Both the position numbers and the translations under genes were made by a program. From the NCBI GenBank assembly GCA_003427395.1, contig BFEA01000007.1, positions 6,058,237-6,122,236 on the forward strand: a stretch of DNA of 64,000 nucleotides. The letters run 5' to 3'. Shown piece after piece: positions 32,851 through 42,959 of this stretch. Position 1 is the first letter of the stretch; each line of letters begins with the position of its first letter. The notes under the pieces were generated by a model. That model ran no database searches and was not told the origin of the DNA. It saw only the letters and a program-made list of their open reading frames with translations. Source of the DNA: Chara braunii (Eukaryota; Streptophyta; Charophyceae; Charales; Characeae).

Positions 32851-32942
32851 ATGTGTTGTATAACACCCTGTGTCCAGGCGGTATCCCGCGAGCTTGCAGT
32901 GGACCGCCAAGATAACCTTGTTGAGTCCTAAACCCTTCTCTA
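32803..32942. repeat. Inverted duplication of a gag head (47-bp arms)
   Basis: 32803-32849 (AGAGAAGGGTTTAGGACTCA and onward) is mirrored by 32896-32942 with about three mismatches, leaving a 46-bp spacer. On the minus strand the left arm codes the gypsy 3 gag start. The right arm codes the same residues on the plus strand. Two gag heads therefore face each other, either a rearrangement or a foldback. Confidence 0.8.
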
Positions 32943-33135
32943 GCGGGGTACACTGCAAGGCGGCGGGGTATCTCTAGGGTTGTATACTGCAAGGCGGCAG
33001 GGCGGCGGGGTCTTGGTTGTACACTGCATGGGTTGTATACCGCAAGGCGGCGGGGTATCTTGGCGGGCTATCTTGGTTGTACACTGCATGGGTTGTATAC
33101 CGCAAGGCGGCGGGGTCCACTACAAGGCGGCGTCA
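32943..33135. repeat. 60-bp tandem repeats, GC-rich
   Basis: Two near-perfect copies of a 60-bp unit start at 33015 and 33075 (GGTTGTACACTGCATGGGTT and onward). Degenerate half-units with GCAAGGCGGCGGGGT precede them. The array borders the inverted gag head on one side and LINE F on the other. Confidence 0.85.
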
Positions 33136-33185
33136 CTGCATTGACTGTGAAACCAATGGAACAGTTTGTTGCTGCGCTCAGGCGA

Positions 33186-34856
33186 CGTCCTACCAGCTCC
33201 AGACCTGTCTCACCACTACGCAGTCTAATAGACAGTGTTCCAAGGTAGCTCTTTTTTGTGGTGTGGAATTGGTGCAGTACATGCACAGTGGGGAGAGCTG
33301 TCCTTTTGCCTCTAAGTCGGTTCTTGTTGTTAGCCAATCTGGAGTTGGCAGGTGTCTATGTATGATCTGCCATCGCAGTGCTCTGTGATTAGTCGACTTG
33401 ATGTGTGAAAAGGAGGTCCATTTGAAGTGTTGGAAGTCCCGCTTGTCCAGGGGAGAGTCTCTTTCCCAACGATGGATGATTTGTTGTGTCACTTGCACTC
33501 GTTTTCGGTCTATCCTACAACCGATCTTAACAATGTATTGCCACAGGGCCATTGTCTGAGACTCACCCCATGACCATTTTCACTCTGCAGGGTCGAATGG
33601 TAGGTCGTTGAGGGGGATGGATGGCTCATAGAGATAGTCCATCCTACTACTCTGATTCTAGTGAGCCTGGATGTCGGGCGTTGTATGTCCATGTCTTATT
33701 GTCTATGTATTGCAAACCAGTGTTCCTCGGAGAAAGTCAGGCAGTGGGCGTGTAGTACTGTGTTCCCATTTTTGTTGCTCTGCACCTCATACACCGCCAT
33801 GGGGATGGGCATAGATTGTGTGAGCACCACCCAATTTTTTGGTTGTATCGTCGGACCCGTTTTAAGGGCTTGAATCCAAGCCAAAGGGTTGGCTTCTTGT
33901 AGCTCCATCATGCAAGCGGCCATATTTTTTAAGGGGCCCGAGAGGTTCTTCAGAGAGTGCTCAAATTTTGACTTCCTTGCCTGGCCATCCCAGAGGTGGC
34001 CCACTGTGCATACCCCTTTTTGGACCCACTGCCTCCATTTGGAGGTCCCTTGAAGGGAGAAGGGGTTGCCTGTTTTGTCTGTGATGTTCGGGTGTTCGAA
34101 AAGTGGTTGGTGACCCACTACCCATCTGGGCGATGTGGGGGTGCGGTGCGGCCCTCTTTCTCTCCATAGTTTAACCATTGCTGCCCCTAACGGGTCGACT
34201 TGACGGTCCTCTTTTGCCCTTCCTTCCGATGAGTGGTCATCCACCCTTCGTGAGCCCACGAACAAGGATCAGCTCAACCATTGCAATGGGTGAACTGGAT
34301 GGAGGGGAAGAGAGGGGGGTGCAATGCAGTGCAGTTGGATGCAGGTGTACGGGGCCCACAGGATGTTGTTCCCCAAAAGGAGGCGAATTAAAAATTTGAA
34401 AAGAAGCGCCTTGATCTCTTTTTCGGGGTCAATTATTCCTAGGCCACCTTGTGTTGTGGGCTGCACAATGGTGTCCCACACCACCCTTTTTATGGATTGG
34501 GTGTGATTGTGGTTATTCTTCCAGAGGTACATCGTCGCGACCTGTTTCAACTTGGTAATCTGTTTTCTGTTGAGCTGTCAGAATGCCACCTTGTACCATA
34601 TGGATGCAAAGATGAAGTTATTAATTGCGAGCACTCTGCCTGCCAGAGAGATTGGTTTGCCATCCCAGTTAGAGGGCTTTCTGATTGCCAGGTCCACAAG
34701 TGAGTCACCGTGGTCTGGTGGCGGGCCCATCGCTGTGATATTTACACCTAGCATCTTTATTGCTGATTCTTTATTTTTTCAAGCCACTCGAGGATCAGCC
34801 GATGGGACCCCTCCCTGGGGGTCCAACCACCAGCCTTCCGTTTTCGTTCTCCAAAC
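33186..34856 (-). pseudogene. LINE F, C-terminal part of ORF2 (left piece)
   Basis: Minus strand: KMLGVNITAMGPPPDHGDSL, then NWDGKPISLAGRVLAINNFI and VVWDTIVQPTTQGGLGIIDP, the post-RT region of plant LINE ORF2. The segment 33696-34265 is open for 189 codons. The zinc-binding domain is at 33190-33552 (CMYCTNSTPQKRATLEHCLLDC, CCHC pattern). Homology stops at about 33186. Its upstream neighbour, the RT of LINE F, resumes at about 40606 across the inserted LINE E. The domain is nearly identical in layout to LINE G at 49200. Confidence 0.75.
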
Positions 34857-35322
34857 TTTTTTTTTTTTTTTTTTTTAACACATCCCCTGCAGTGCTAGTG
34901 GTACTAGTAGAAGCAGATACCACTAGCACCTGGGAAAGGCTCCATCTATTGGTGGGGAGCATCACGTGCTGGAAAACGGGTCCAGCGTCCCATATACGAA
35001 TTGAATCTGGAAGATCTGGAAAATACGAGGAAGGGAGGTTAAGGAAATCTTGCCAGCATGGATTACTTTGGAATCCAGAGGATTGACTGTGCAGGTTTTA
35101 AGAAAAAGGTTTTAAGAAAAGTAGCCCCCCCAAACTCCTACTCAGATGTTATTATCCAGTATCCTTGCCTGCCAGCATACAAGGGTAAGCATTTGATAAT
35201 CATTTCCCTGGGGCCACCGGGAGAAAAGTATTGCAGAGACATCTCTTCAGCCCTGATCCGGCCGCCAGATTGAGCACCTCTCCTTGATGCGACTGCATTG
35301 CCTACTCTAAATCTGAAGGATT
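34857..35322 (-). repeat. LINE E 3' UTR with stem-loop module and poly(A)
   Basis: In element sense: GGGACGCTGGACC with a GCTGG/CCAGC stem, then GCTCC/GGAGC enclosing ACCAATAGAT (34938-34992), then a 12-bp perfect hairpin (arms 34918-34929 and 34892-34903), then A20. The same module recurs about nine times in the right half of the window. As the last transcribed structure it is a plausible reverse-transcriptase recognition element. Confidence 0.75.
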
Positions 35323-35922
35323 TCACCCATTGCACAAACTTGCAGTCGAAGCTGTTGCAGAACCTTTTGCTACCTTGGGGGGCACCGGGGGTGATTCTTG
35401 ACCGATGGGCAGGGGGGTTTTCAGAAAGGGGCCTCGACTAAGGAAAGCAGGTGGGGGGAAGGGGTCCGGGAAATCAGAAGGGTGTCTCATAGGGAATGAG
35501 GGCTCAAAATTAGTCCAATCATTAAACACCAGGCGTTAATCCTTGGGGTGGGCCTGTTCCGCCTTGGTCTGTCCTCTTGGTTGATCCCCTCCCCACTGTA
35601 CCCTAGCTACCCATCCCCCCCTGTCCCCCTCAAGCCAGTCCGTGCAAAAGGCCGTGAGGGCCGGCTTAATATCCCGGTCCGTTTGAAAGGTATCCATATG
35701 GTTTTTCAAGTCATACCATCTACGTAGCAATTCCAGTTGGATCTGTTCCTTGATTTGTTCTATGTCCCCCCCAAGCCAGTCTGTGCAAAAGGCCATGAGG
35801 GCCCGCTTAATATCCCGGTCCGTTCGAAAGGTATCCATCTGGTTTCTCAAGTCATACCATCTACGTAGCAATTCTAGTTGGATCTGTTCCTTGATTTGTT
35901 CTATGAACTCCCCCTCCATCAC
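35323..35922 (-). pseudogene. LINE E C-terminal tail with a 47-residue tandem duplication
   Basis: The open frame 35536-35922 contains IEQIKEQIQLELLRRWYDL through FCTDWLGGD twice, from a 141-bp tandem duplication (35763-35903 and 35622-35762) that preserves the frame. Each unit is helical and charged. After a stop, 35323-35529 encodes FNDWTNFEPSFPMR and SDFPDPFPPPAF. The DFPDPFPP block also occurs in LINE H at about 48594-48617, so it is a conserved end of this family's ORF2. Confidence 0.7.
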
Positions 35923-37900
35923 TAACTTTTTCCATATTGAGAAGGCAACGCTGCCACCTCAGGGCCCAAAGGACTGTTTTTCTTCCAAGACTGAACCAGT
36001 TTCCTGTATAGGAGGGTGCGGTAGCCATTTCAGGGCAGTGTCCAGTCAGGATTGCTCGCCAAGACCACGACCAGGGTGTGTTCGGCATCATCTTGCGCCA
36101 CAGTCTGTCCCACCAGCGCCACGTCAGTACGACCATTGGACACTGCATGAAGATGTGTTCGATGGTCTCGTTCCATTTTCGTGAGGGGAAGACCGTGAGG
36201 CACCGTTGACACCAAGGTAGTGCAACACCTTTTTGCTTTAGATGAGTGTGGTCAATTAACCAAGCGTTTGTGGGGAGGCAGCGGTGGGCGATCTGCCATT
36301 GTAATGAAGTAATTTTGGACGACCGGGCTTTGTTTTCGCTGAACCATTTGATGGGCGTGACGAGGGCCCGGTCCACGTTAAGATATCTGGCCCACCTGTC
36401 GTTTATCTGATCTCTCAGTTGCCTCTTTAAGCGGAGCATCCTGTATGTGGTTTTGACTGACAAATCTTGAAGGTAGATCTTCTTGGTTGGCCCAGTTGTA
36501 GGTTCGCCTGCAGGCCTGGTTGTTGGTCCGCCTGCAGTCCCAGTCTTTGGTCCGCCTGCAGTCCGAGTCTTTGGTCCGCCTGCAGGCCCAGTCTTCGGTA
36601 TCCTGGCAGGCTGCCATTTCCATTCTGAGGGGTCCAAAGCCAACTCTTGAACGGGGGACTGAGGCTGAAACACAAAAGTCAGTGTCATTTCCTAGCACAC
36701 ATACACGAAAGACCTCCTCCCTCTCCCTCCATTCGAAAGGGTTGCAAGAACCCCTCAGCTGGTTTGTCGGCCTAAATGAATAGTATTCCACTAGTACGTA
36801 TGTGTGTCGAAGTTGGTGGATTCTGCCAATCCTGTGCAGCTCCCCTCGCAGGCCAACCCAATCGCCCTTCTGGAGGGTAGGACCCTGTCGCAGTATTTTG
36901 TACCATGCAAGTGGGATGGCGCCAGTGATCATGTCCAAGCGATTGTCTATGTGGTGGCAGTACTTGAGATCGTCCCGCAGTTGCACTGTCGACTTCCGGT
37001 CTTTTCTTTCCAGATCCCATAGTTGTCCCACCCGCATGATCCCATGCTGCACCCACCCCTTCCACGGTGATGCTGAACTGCAAAGCACTTGCCATGAGTG
37101 GGGTGTAATCCACCGGTTTCCAAGAAGTGGTTGTCGGGCCACCTCCTCCCATCGTTCGGGTGCTTGCTTTTCAGGGAGGGGCAGTTGACGCCAGCATTTT
37201 AGTAAGGACGGCCAGAAATGTTCCATTGGTGGCCTTGAATTTTTGGAGGGATTGACCAGTACCTGTCTTCTAGCCATGTAAGCGGGTGGACTCCACTTGG
37301 GGCCGGCAAGGCCAAAAGGGCTATATGTTCCAGTGCCAGATCCCCCCATTTTTCGAGGGATTGACTAGTACCTGTCTTTTAGCCATGTAAGCGGGTGGAC
37401 TCCACTTGGGGCCGGTGGGGCCAAACGGGCTATATTTTCCAGGGCCAGATCCCGCCAGGGGCAGCGGGTGGAAAAAATCAGTTTCTTGATCCATTGGAGG
37501 CGGAGGGCTCGTTCTTGCGTTTGGAGATCAATGATACCCAAGCCTCCCCCCTTCTTTGGTTGAGTCACCGAATCCCATGCCACTAGGTTGAGCACATTTG
37601 CTCGCTTGTCGTCGCCAGGCCACAAAAAAGCTGCCACCCTGGCCCTAAGAGTCTGATATGCAGCCTTGCATAGTGGTTAGAGTACCGATAGTACCACAAT
37701 GTGGCAAAAACTACGTTGTTGATAGCTAGTGCTCGTCCCAAAAGCGAGGTGTGTTTGTTTCGCCACTTGGACATCTTGGCCAGGGTTGGTGCACTGATCC
37801 ATTCGTTATTTGACGGTGCGCGGTCGCACGCCGACATGGACATCCCCTCGACATGGGGGGCGACAGGGGGTCTCCCCCCTTGATGGTGGATCTACCACCC
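35861..37900 (-). pseudogene. LINE E post-RT region with zinc-binding domain
   Basis: The region between RT and C-terminus, in several frames. 37365-37637 has AWDSVTQPKKGGGLGIIDLQ; 37583-37843 has SLLGRALAINNVVFATLWYY; 36378-37349 is open for 323 codons. The zinc-binding domain (35861-36688) has CQRC followed by HIFMQC, then WALRWQRCLLNMEKVS. A 109-bp tandem duplication (about 37241-37458) shifts the frame. A 24-bp tandem repeat array lies at about 36497-36612. Confidence 0.75.
36497..36612. repeat. 24-bp tandem repeats inside LINE E ORF2
   Basis: About five copies of GGTCCGCCTGCAGTCCCAGT plus four bases. In the coding frame they give an 8-residue repeat, PKTGTAGG with variants. All frames stay open through the array because the unit length is a multiple of three. 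It lies between the post-RT region and the zinc-binding domain. Confidence 0.85.
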
Positions 37901-37915
37901 TTGGGTTTTACTTTC

Positions 37916-38708
37916 CTAATTCACGGCCATGTCCGAGACATTTGCAAAGCGTTTCATCAATTGTCTCACCTCTTCCATATTTTCTTGCGTGGCGTCGACC
38001 ATGATGGTTAGGTCGTCCGCGAACAGTGAGCACATTGGTATGGCTTCTTCCGGGATCCGAGATATGCTTATTCTGGACAAATCCTTATTTGCCCGCAGGT
38101 TGGCGAATAGAGCCTCGATAACGAGAAGAAAAAGAAAGGGTGCAATAGGATCTCCTTGTTGCACCGACCTTTCCAATTTTATTGGCGGGGTTAGGGACCC
38201 ACTGATCTGTACCCTTGTGGTGGCATTCTGGTGTAGTATCCTTGTCCAACGACGAAAGACCGGTCCGAAGCCCAATTTTTAGGCACTTGTCCAAAAAAAG
38301 CCAATCGACATAATCGTAGGCTTTTTGAAAATCGATGAAGATAAAGGCCGCGTTTGTCTTTGATTGATGAGTTAGCTGCACCATTTCGTGAATTAAAAGG
38401 ATGTTTTTGTGAATGTGTTTGTGTTGCATGAAGCCCGTCTGGGATGGGTGTATTAGCTCCTCTAGAATTGGGATCATTCGGTTCGCCAATCCTTTTACCA
38501 CCATCTTATAGGTAACAGTCAAAAGTGTGATGGGGCGGTAGTCTCGAATGTTCATCTTATGTCTTTTTTTGTAGAGGAGAGACAACACCCCTTGGCCAAT
38601 CAGTTCCCCTATATCTCCTGAATGTCGTACCCTATATCTCCTGAACGCCGTACTTCTGCGTAATAGTCCATTAGGTTCGAACTCAACTAGTTCCATGTTG
38701 TTTCCCAA
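37916..38708 (-). pseudogene. LINE E reverse transcriptase
   Basis: All main RT blocks are present in two frames. 38085-38708 has SLLYKKRHKMNIRDYRPITL, IHPSQTGFMQHKHIHKNIL and FIDFQKAYDYVDWLFLDKCL (motif A with Asp). After a frameshift near 38275 the second frame (37916-38275) has SVQQGDPIAPFLFLLVIEAL (motif B) and SLFADDLTIMVD (motif C with both Asp). The catalytic residues are intact, unlike LINEs F and H. The frameshift, the MITE in the endonuclease and downstream stops still prevent a full-length product. Confidence 0.85.
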
Positions 38709-38761
38709 AATTCCTTTGGGAGGTCATCTAGTCCAGCAGTTTTCTTGCGTGGCACAGTCGT

Positions 38762-39523
38762 TCATCTCTCTTCTTTTGAAAGGGGTGCCTCCAAGCTATC
38801 CCTTTGCTCCAGGGCGAGTGTTTTGGTCATAGGTTGCAAGAAGTCCTCAATCTGGCGCAGACGGGTTTCTTCCTCAGCGGCAAACAGATCTTTGAAAAAA
38901 TCACGGGCTATTTTGACGCAGCCAGCCATGGTGAGGATGGGGTTCTCCTTTGTCCTCTCCAGGTCGTACAAGGCTTCTACTACAGGGCGATTAGATCTGG
39001 TTTGGGCAAGCCCAAAGGATTTGGATAGATTCCCTCGGATTCTCGCACCTTGCCACCTATACTGAGCATGTTGGAAAAGTTTAGCTTTAAGCTTGTTGAT
39101 GGATTGTATATGCTGCTCTACCGTAAGCGGTTTGTGTTGCTGGTTCAATTCACGCTGTTCCAGCTCTTGGAGCTGCCGCATTAGGTTGATCTCATATTGG
39201 TGATGCTGTCTAGCGAATTGCTTAGAGAATTTGTTACATTTTTTGCCCAGAAAGAAGAGTCCATTGTTAAACCAGGTGACAGTAGAGTCTATTGCCGGGG
39301 GGCGCTCCCTCCAGTATGCCCATACCTGGTCCAAATACTGTTGGAATGCGGTGAGTCGAAGTAATGAAGTGTTTAGTTTATAGAAACCAGGCCCTTGGTG
39401 CGGTCTTTTCTTGAAGGTCAACGCCACCATGCACATCTTGTGATCCAAATCCGGGTATGGGCTACGGTGGAGGATGGCGGCCAAAGAGAGGCTTCCAACC
39501 ACTGCCTCCGATGCCAAAATCAA
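38762..39523 (-). pseudogene. LINE E endonuclease-RT linker
   Basis: An uninterrupted 253-codon frame with the usual linker features: SPYPDLDHKMCMVALTFKK (the conserved end of the endonuclease), YLDQVWAYWRERPPAIDSTV, a Gln-rich helical stretch, and CVKIARDFFKDLFAAEEETR leading to RT. It is the longest undamaged frame in the element and shows that LINE E is comparatively young. A frame change at 39524-39530 separates it from the endonuclease core. Confidence 0.75.
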
Positions 39524-39529
39524 ATCGAT

Positions 39530-39742
39530 TCAAGACTTTGAGAGTCTGGCAGGATTGGTGTTACAGATACATGTGAAGGTGCGCTCGGTGGGGAATGTAC
39601 TGTGGAATGTGTCAAATAGTGAGAGTGAATTGCACAAGTAGTTGATCATGGCCTCATCCTCCTTTGCATTTCTTTCCATGGAGGGGGGGACTTGCCAATG
39701 GTCCAGCCAACGATCAGGGGCCGCATTGAAATCCCCTGTTAA
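39530..39742 (-). pseudogene. LINE E endonuclease, C-terminal piece
   Basis: Contains MLTGDFNAAPDRWLDHWQVP, the GDFN active-site motif of the apurinic-type endonuclease, and STFPTERTFTCICNTNPA near the end. Its upstream half lies on the other side of the 450-bp MITE. Removing the MITE and one 8-bp target copy rejoins the two halves in frame exactly before GDFN. Confidence 0.8.
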
Positions 39743-40192
39743 CATGGTTGCATCCCTGCCGACCGCCGACCCCGACCGCCGATCGTATTGCAGCCGACCA
39801 GTAGGGCCGACCGGTCGGCGGTCTGCCGACCAGTTAGAAAACAACCATCCACTATTTTTTTTTCAGATTTGAGTTGGAAGTTGTACTGCGCTTGCTGAGT
39901 ACAACCCAAATCCGCTGAGAAACTTTTGGGGAAGGGGTGGTTGGGGGTGGGGTGTATAGGCGGATATAGGGGCGTATAGGGGGTATTCGGGGGGGTTATG
40001 AGGGTGTTGGGGGGCGGGTTTGGGGGTTTGGGGGGGTATGGGGGGATTTGGGGGGGGTATGGGGGTGTTTGTGGGGTTATTAAGGGTTCTGGACCGAAAA
40101 AAAAAAAAAAAAGTTTTTTTGGGTGCTGACGACCCCAGATCGGTAGGTGCTGACCAGTCAGGGGTCGCCGACGGTCGGAGTGTGCAACACGG
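39743..40192. mobile_element. 450-bp hAT-type MITE in LINE E endonuclease
   Basis: CCTGTTAA occurs at both borders (39735-39742 and 40193-40200), an 8-bp target duplication typical of hAT elements. The ends are imperfect inverted repeats: CATGGTTGCATCCCTGCCGA on the left and, read inward from the right, CCGTGTTGCACACTCCGACC. Both sub-ends are rich in CGACC. The interior has G-rich runs (39910-40075) and an A-run (40098-40112). No transposase is encoded. Confidence 0.85.
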
Positions 40193-40202
40193 CCTGTTAA
40201 GA

Positions 40203-40605
40203 TCATCGGGATACCTTGCGTGATCTTTGCCTGGATCCTGCAAAAAGCTCCTCCAACTCAGGAGCCGTATTTGGGGCGTAGATACAAAAGATACTGATTA
40301 CTTCTAATTCCAGCGCCCCCAAAATCGAAACCCATCGCCCTTCTTCTGTATCCTGTTGCGAGTGCAGCACCTCCAGCTAGGAGTCCGGTGGGATCCAGAT
40401 GGCTGTCCCAAATCTTGCGGGCCCAGGCGCATGGGCGAGGTAAGCTTCAAAGGGCCAAACCACTTTGTGGGCTCTATGGGGTTCGGGGATGTCCATCAGG
40501 TGGGTTTCTTGGATGCAGATCACGGTCGGCCAGGTGCGCCCCCCGACCCCTCGAAGCAGATCCCAGATCACCTGTGACTTATCGGGGTTAAGGGTGGCCA
40601 GCCCA
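40203..40605 (-). pseudogene. LINE E endonuclease, N-terminal piece
   Basis: Minus strand: NPDKSQVIWDLLRGVGG, then TVICIQETHLMDIPEP with the catalytic Glu of the QET motif, then AHAPGPARFGTAIWIPPDS, a stop, and CIYAPNTAPELEELF. It ends at the MITE target site. The 5' boundary with LINE F lies between about 40600 and 40625 and is inferred from the switch from RT-like to endonuclease-like sequence. Confidence 0.75.
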
Positions 40606-41400
40606 GCTAACTTTCATATCCACTGCGATCTCAAAAAGATGGACTGTGTGAGCCACCGCACGAAAGCTTTCTTGGTCTGCTATGAGCAAGATTGTGAGAT
40701 GATCAACAAATATTGAGGTAACAGGAACCAGGTGTTCAGGTATTTCCGACACTCAAATTTTATGGATGCCAGGGTTGTTTTTTATAATGGCTGCAAGTGC
40801 TTCCATAACCAGCACAAATTGCATTTGTGCGACGGGAAGACGAAAGGGGGGAGCAAGATGATCATTAAGTGTGGTATTCGTAGTGGCTTTTATGTGGAAG
40901 GTGTTGACCCACTTGCAAAAAAGTGGGCCAAAGTTCATTCTAACTAAACACATGTCGAGGAAGTCCCAATCCACGTGATCATATGCCTTTTCAAAGTTGA
41001 TGAACAATATAGCCGCTTCCACTTTTCGTTGTCTTGCGTAGCGGATAGTTTCATTGACCATCAAGATGTTGTCTTGTATGTTACAGAATGGCATGAAGTC
41101 TGATTGGTTCGGGTGGATGAGGTGAGGGAGGAGGGGTAACAGTGTGTTTGCCCATGCTTTGGCCACAATCGTGTAGGGGATGACCAAAAGGGTAATAGGG
41201 CTCCTGGTCCCCTTTTTTTGTACAACAACGTTGTCACCCCTTGTTCCATCATGCCTGCGAATGTCTCCTCGTGGAACATAACATTGATATAGATCATAAA
41301 GTCCTTTTGGAATACCTCCCATAAGTGAAGCCAAAGCTCTTTTGGAAAGGCATCCAGACCAGGTGTTTTCTCATTGTCCATATCTTGCAGTGCTTGAAGG
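40606..41400 (-). pseudogene. LINE F reverse transcriptase, catalytically lost
   Basis: Recognisable blocks: EKTPGLDAFPKELWLHLWEV and QGVTTLLYKKRG (41061-41381), PHLIHPNQSDFMPFCNIQDN, FINFEKAYDHVDWDFLDMCL and LVMEALAAIIKN (40753-41334). Motif A reads FINF where LINE E has FIDF, so the catalytic Asp is Asn. The QGDP of motif B is gone (LPVAQMQFVL). Motif C, near 40690, reads FVDH in place of FADD. The element cannot have polymerase activity. The continuation lies at 33186-34856. Confidence 0.75.
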
Positions 41401-41955
41401 AGTTATTGGCTGGTCATGGGTTCATCGAGGGAGTTTCTTTGCGCATCGGTCAGTAAGGAAGGGAGCGCAGTCAACAATGTGTCCCTTGCGTGGGCAAGGG
41501 ATTGTGGCTGAACAAGTTGTGTAATAGAGAGATGCATACTCCACTATTTTGTAAGCGTTTCTTGCTGGTGCTTGGGAGCTGTCGAACGGATGCTTAAGGG
41601 AGGGTACCATGGACTGTCTACTTTTAGTTCTAGCCTTACTAAAGAAGGTCTTGGACATCGTTCTGTCCATGGTGTCCTTCCTAATTTTAGCTTGTATTCT
41701 TCATTTTTGTGTTTGCGCGTCCAGGCACTCTTGTAGCTGGCTTTTGGCTTGTTGAAGGGCGTTGAAAGTTTCGATATTTAAAGGGTTTTCAACGAGATGT
41801 GTGTGCCATTCCTTGAGTTGGTGCAGCAGGCTATCCAACACCGCTTTGCGTTCTCTTGCCATCATTGAACCATTGGACTATCGATCCGTCCTTGGGCTTC
41901 TTTGATGTCCAGTAAGCCCATAAGTCTTTAACCAACTGCTGGAAAGCCTGAAGCT
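41401..41955 (-). pseudogene. LINE F endonuclease-RT linker, degraded
   Basis: Only short pieces are open (41422-41670: MDRTMSKTFFSKARTKSRQS). The region corresponds in position to the LINE E linker, but with many stops. No independent gene is seen. Confidence 0.5.
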
Positions 41956-42740
41956 TTAGCAGGGATGTGTTGAATTTGAAGTATCCGGGCCGATTGCTAT
42001 GAAGCGGTGGTCAAATGATTTGCAGGGAGAAAACGGGAGGATTGTTGATGTGGTCAACAGACCACCCAGGTCCTTTGAGAGGAGGAATAAATCAATTCTT
42101 GAAATGGAAAGTCCGGCCGAGCCTCGCGACATGACGCATGTGTAGGCTCTTTCGTTAGGATATGTTTCTCTGTAGGTACCAATTAGGTCCATATCCGACA
42201 TCAGTCGGCCCAGCGCTGTGCTGTCCGATGATATTTCCCTTTGCACCCCTACTCCTGGTGGTTGCTGTGATGATGATGATGATGATGATCTCCTATCCAC
42301 TTCAGGGTCTAGGGTGGTGTTGAAGTCCCCACACATTATGATCGGGGCGTCTATTGGTAATATTTGTTGTAGGGCGAGAAAGAATTGAACTCGTTGTACT
42401 GGTTCGTTCACAGCATATATGCATACTACCTCTGTTACCATTGCTGCTTTCAGGCTATTTTGTGCCAGTCTGCATGCGTCGGGACTAGTCTTGAGGAGGG
42501 GGGTAGCCAAATGGCCACCGCAGTAGAGGCTGAGGAGCGGGCGGGGGCCATAAATGTTGTGTAAGGCAAAACATTTCTGGCTCTGGCTAGGTGGGTTTGA
42601 GAATCGGTGAGCTGAGTCTCCTGTACTCCAATGGCGTCAGGCCATTCCCCCCCCATATCTTGCAGCATCATGTTCCAAACGACCAATTTCTTTTGTTCGT
42701 TGGGTTGTGCGGGTCCATTGACGTTAACGGATCGAATATC
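41956..42740 (-). pseudogene. LINE F apurinic-type endonuclease
   Basis: The start near 42740 reads VNVNGPAQPNEQKK, then 42450-42686 has AIGVQETQLTDSQT (catalytic Glu). 41956-42510 has APIIMCGDFNTTLDPEVDR, ISRIDLFLLSKD and CKSFDHRFIAIG, the further active-site blocks (GDFN, the R-I-D segment and the final Asp-His). Two overlapping frames are needed. A Ser run from a GAT/ATC trinucleotide stretch (about 42267-42290) is inserted in the loop after DPEVDR. The enzyme would nick target DNA to prime reverse transcription. Confidence 0.8.
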
Positions 42741-42959
42741 AAGATCGGCCTCGGATAGTTTTTTTGCTCACTCTGGCTGTTTTCTTACTGGAGGGGGAGG
42801 GCGAGGGGGGTTCGGACAGTGTGGATTCTGTGAGTGTGCTTCTTGTCCCCGGGCCCCATCAGGGCTTTGCTGATGCGGTGTTGCCTGTATATGCCTCCAT
42901 ACTTGAAACTCGAGTGACAGCAGGGGAAACAATTTTCTCCCATTACGTCTTAAACTGAT

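Larger units (their letters stand above)
34857..40605 (-). mobile_element. LINE E, inserted in LINE F
   Basis: A non-LTR element on the minus strand with apurinic-type endonuclease (40203-40605 plus 39530-39742), linker (38762-39523), RT (37916-38708), C-terminal region (35536-37900), 3' UTR with stem-loops (34877-35322) and a 20-nt poly(A) tail (poly(T) at 34857-34876). Both flanks match LINE F ORF2, so LINE E probably landed within it. No target duplication was found. A 450-bp hAT-type MITE interrupts the endonuclease. The 5' end is truncated near the start of the endonuclease; ORF1 is absent. Confidence 0.7.
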
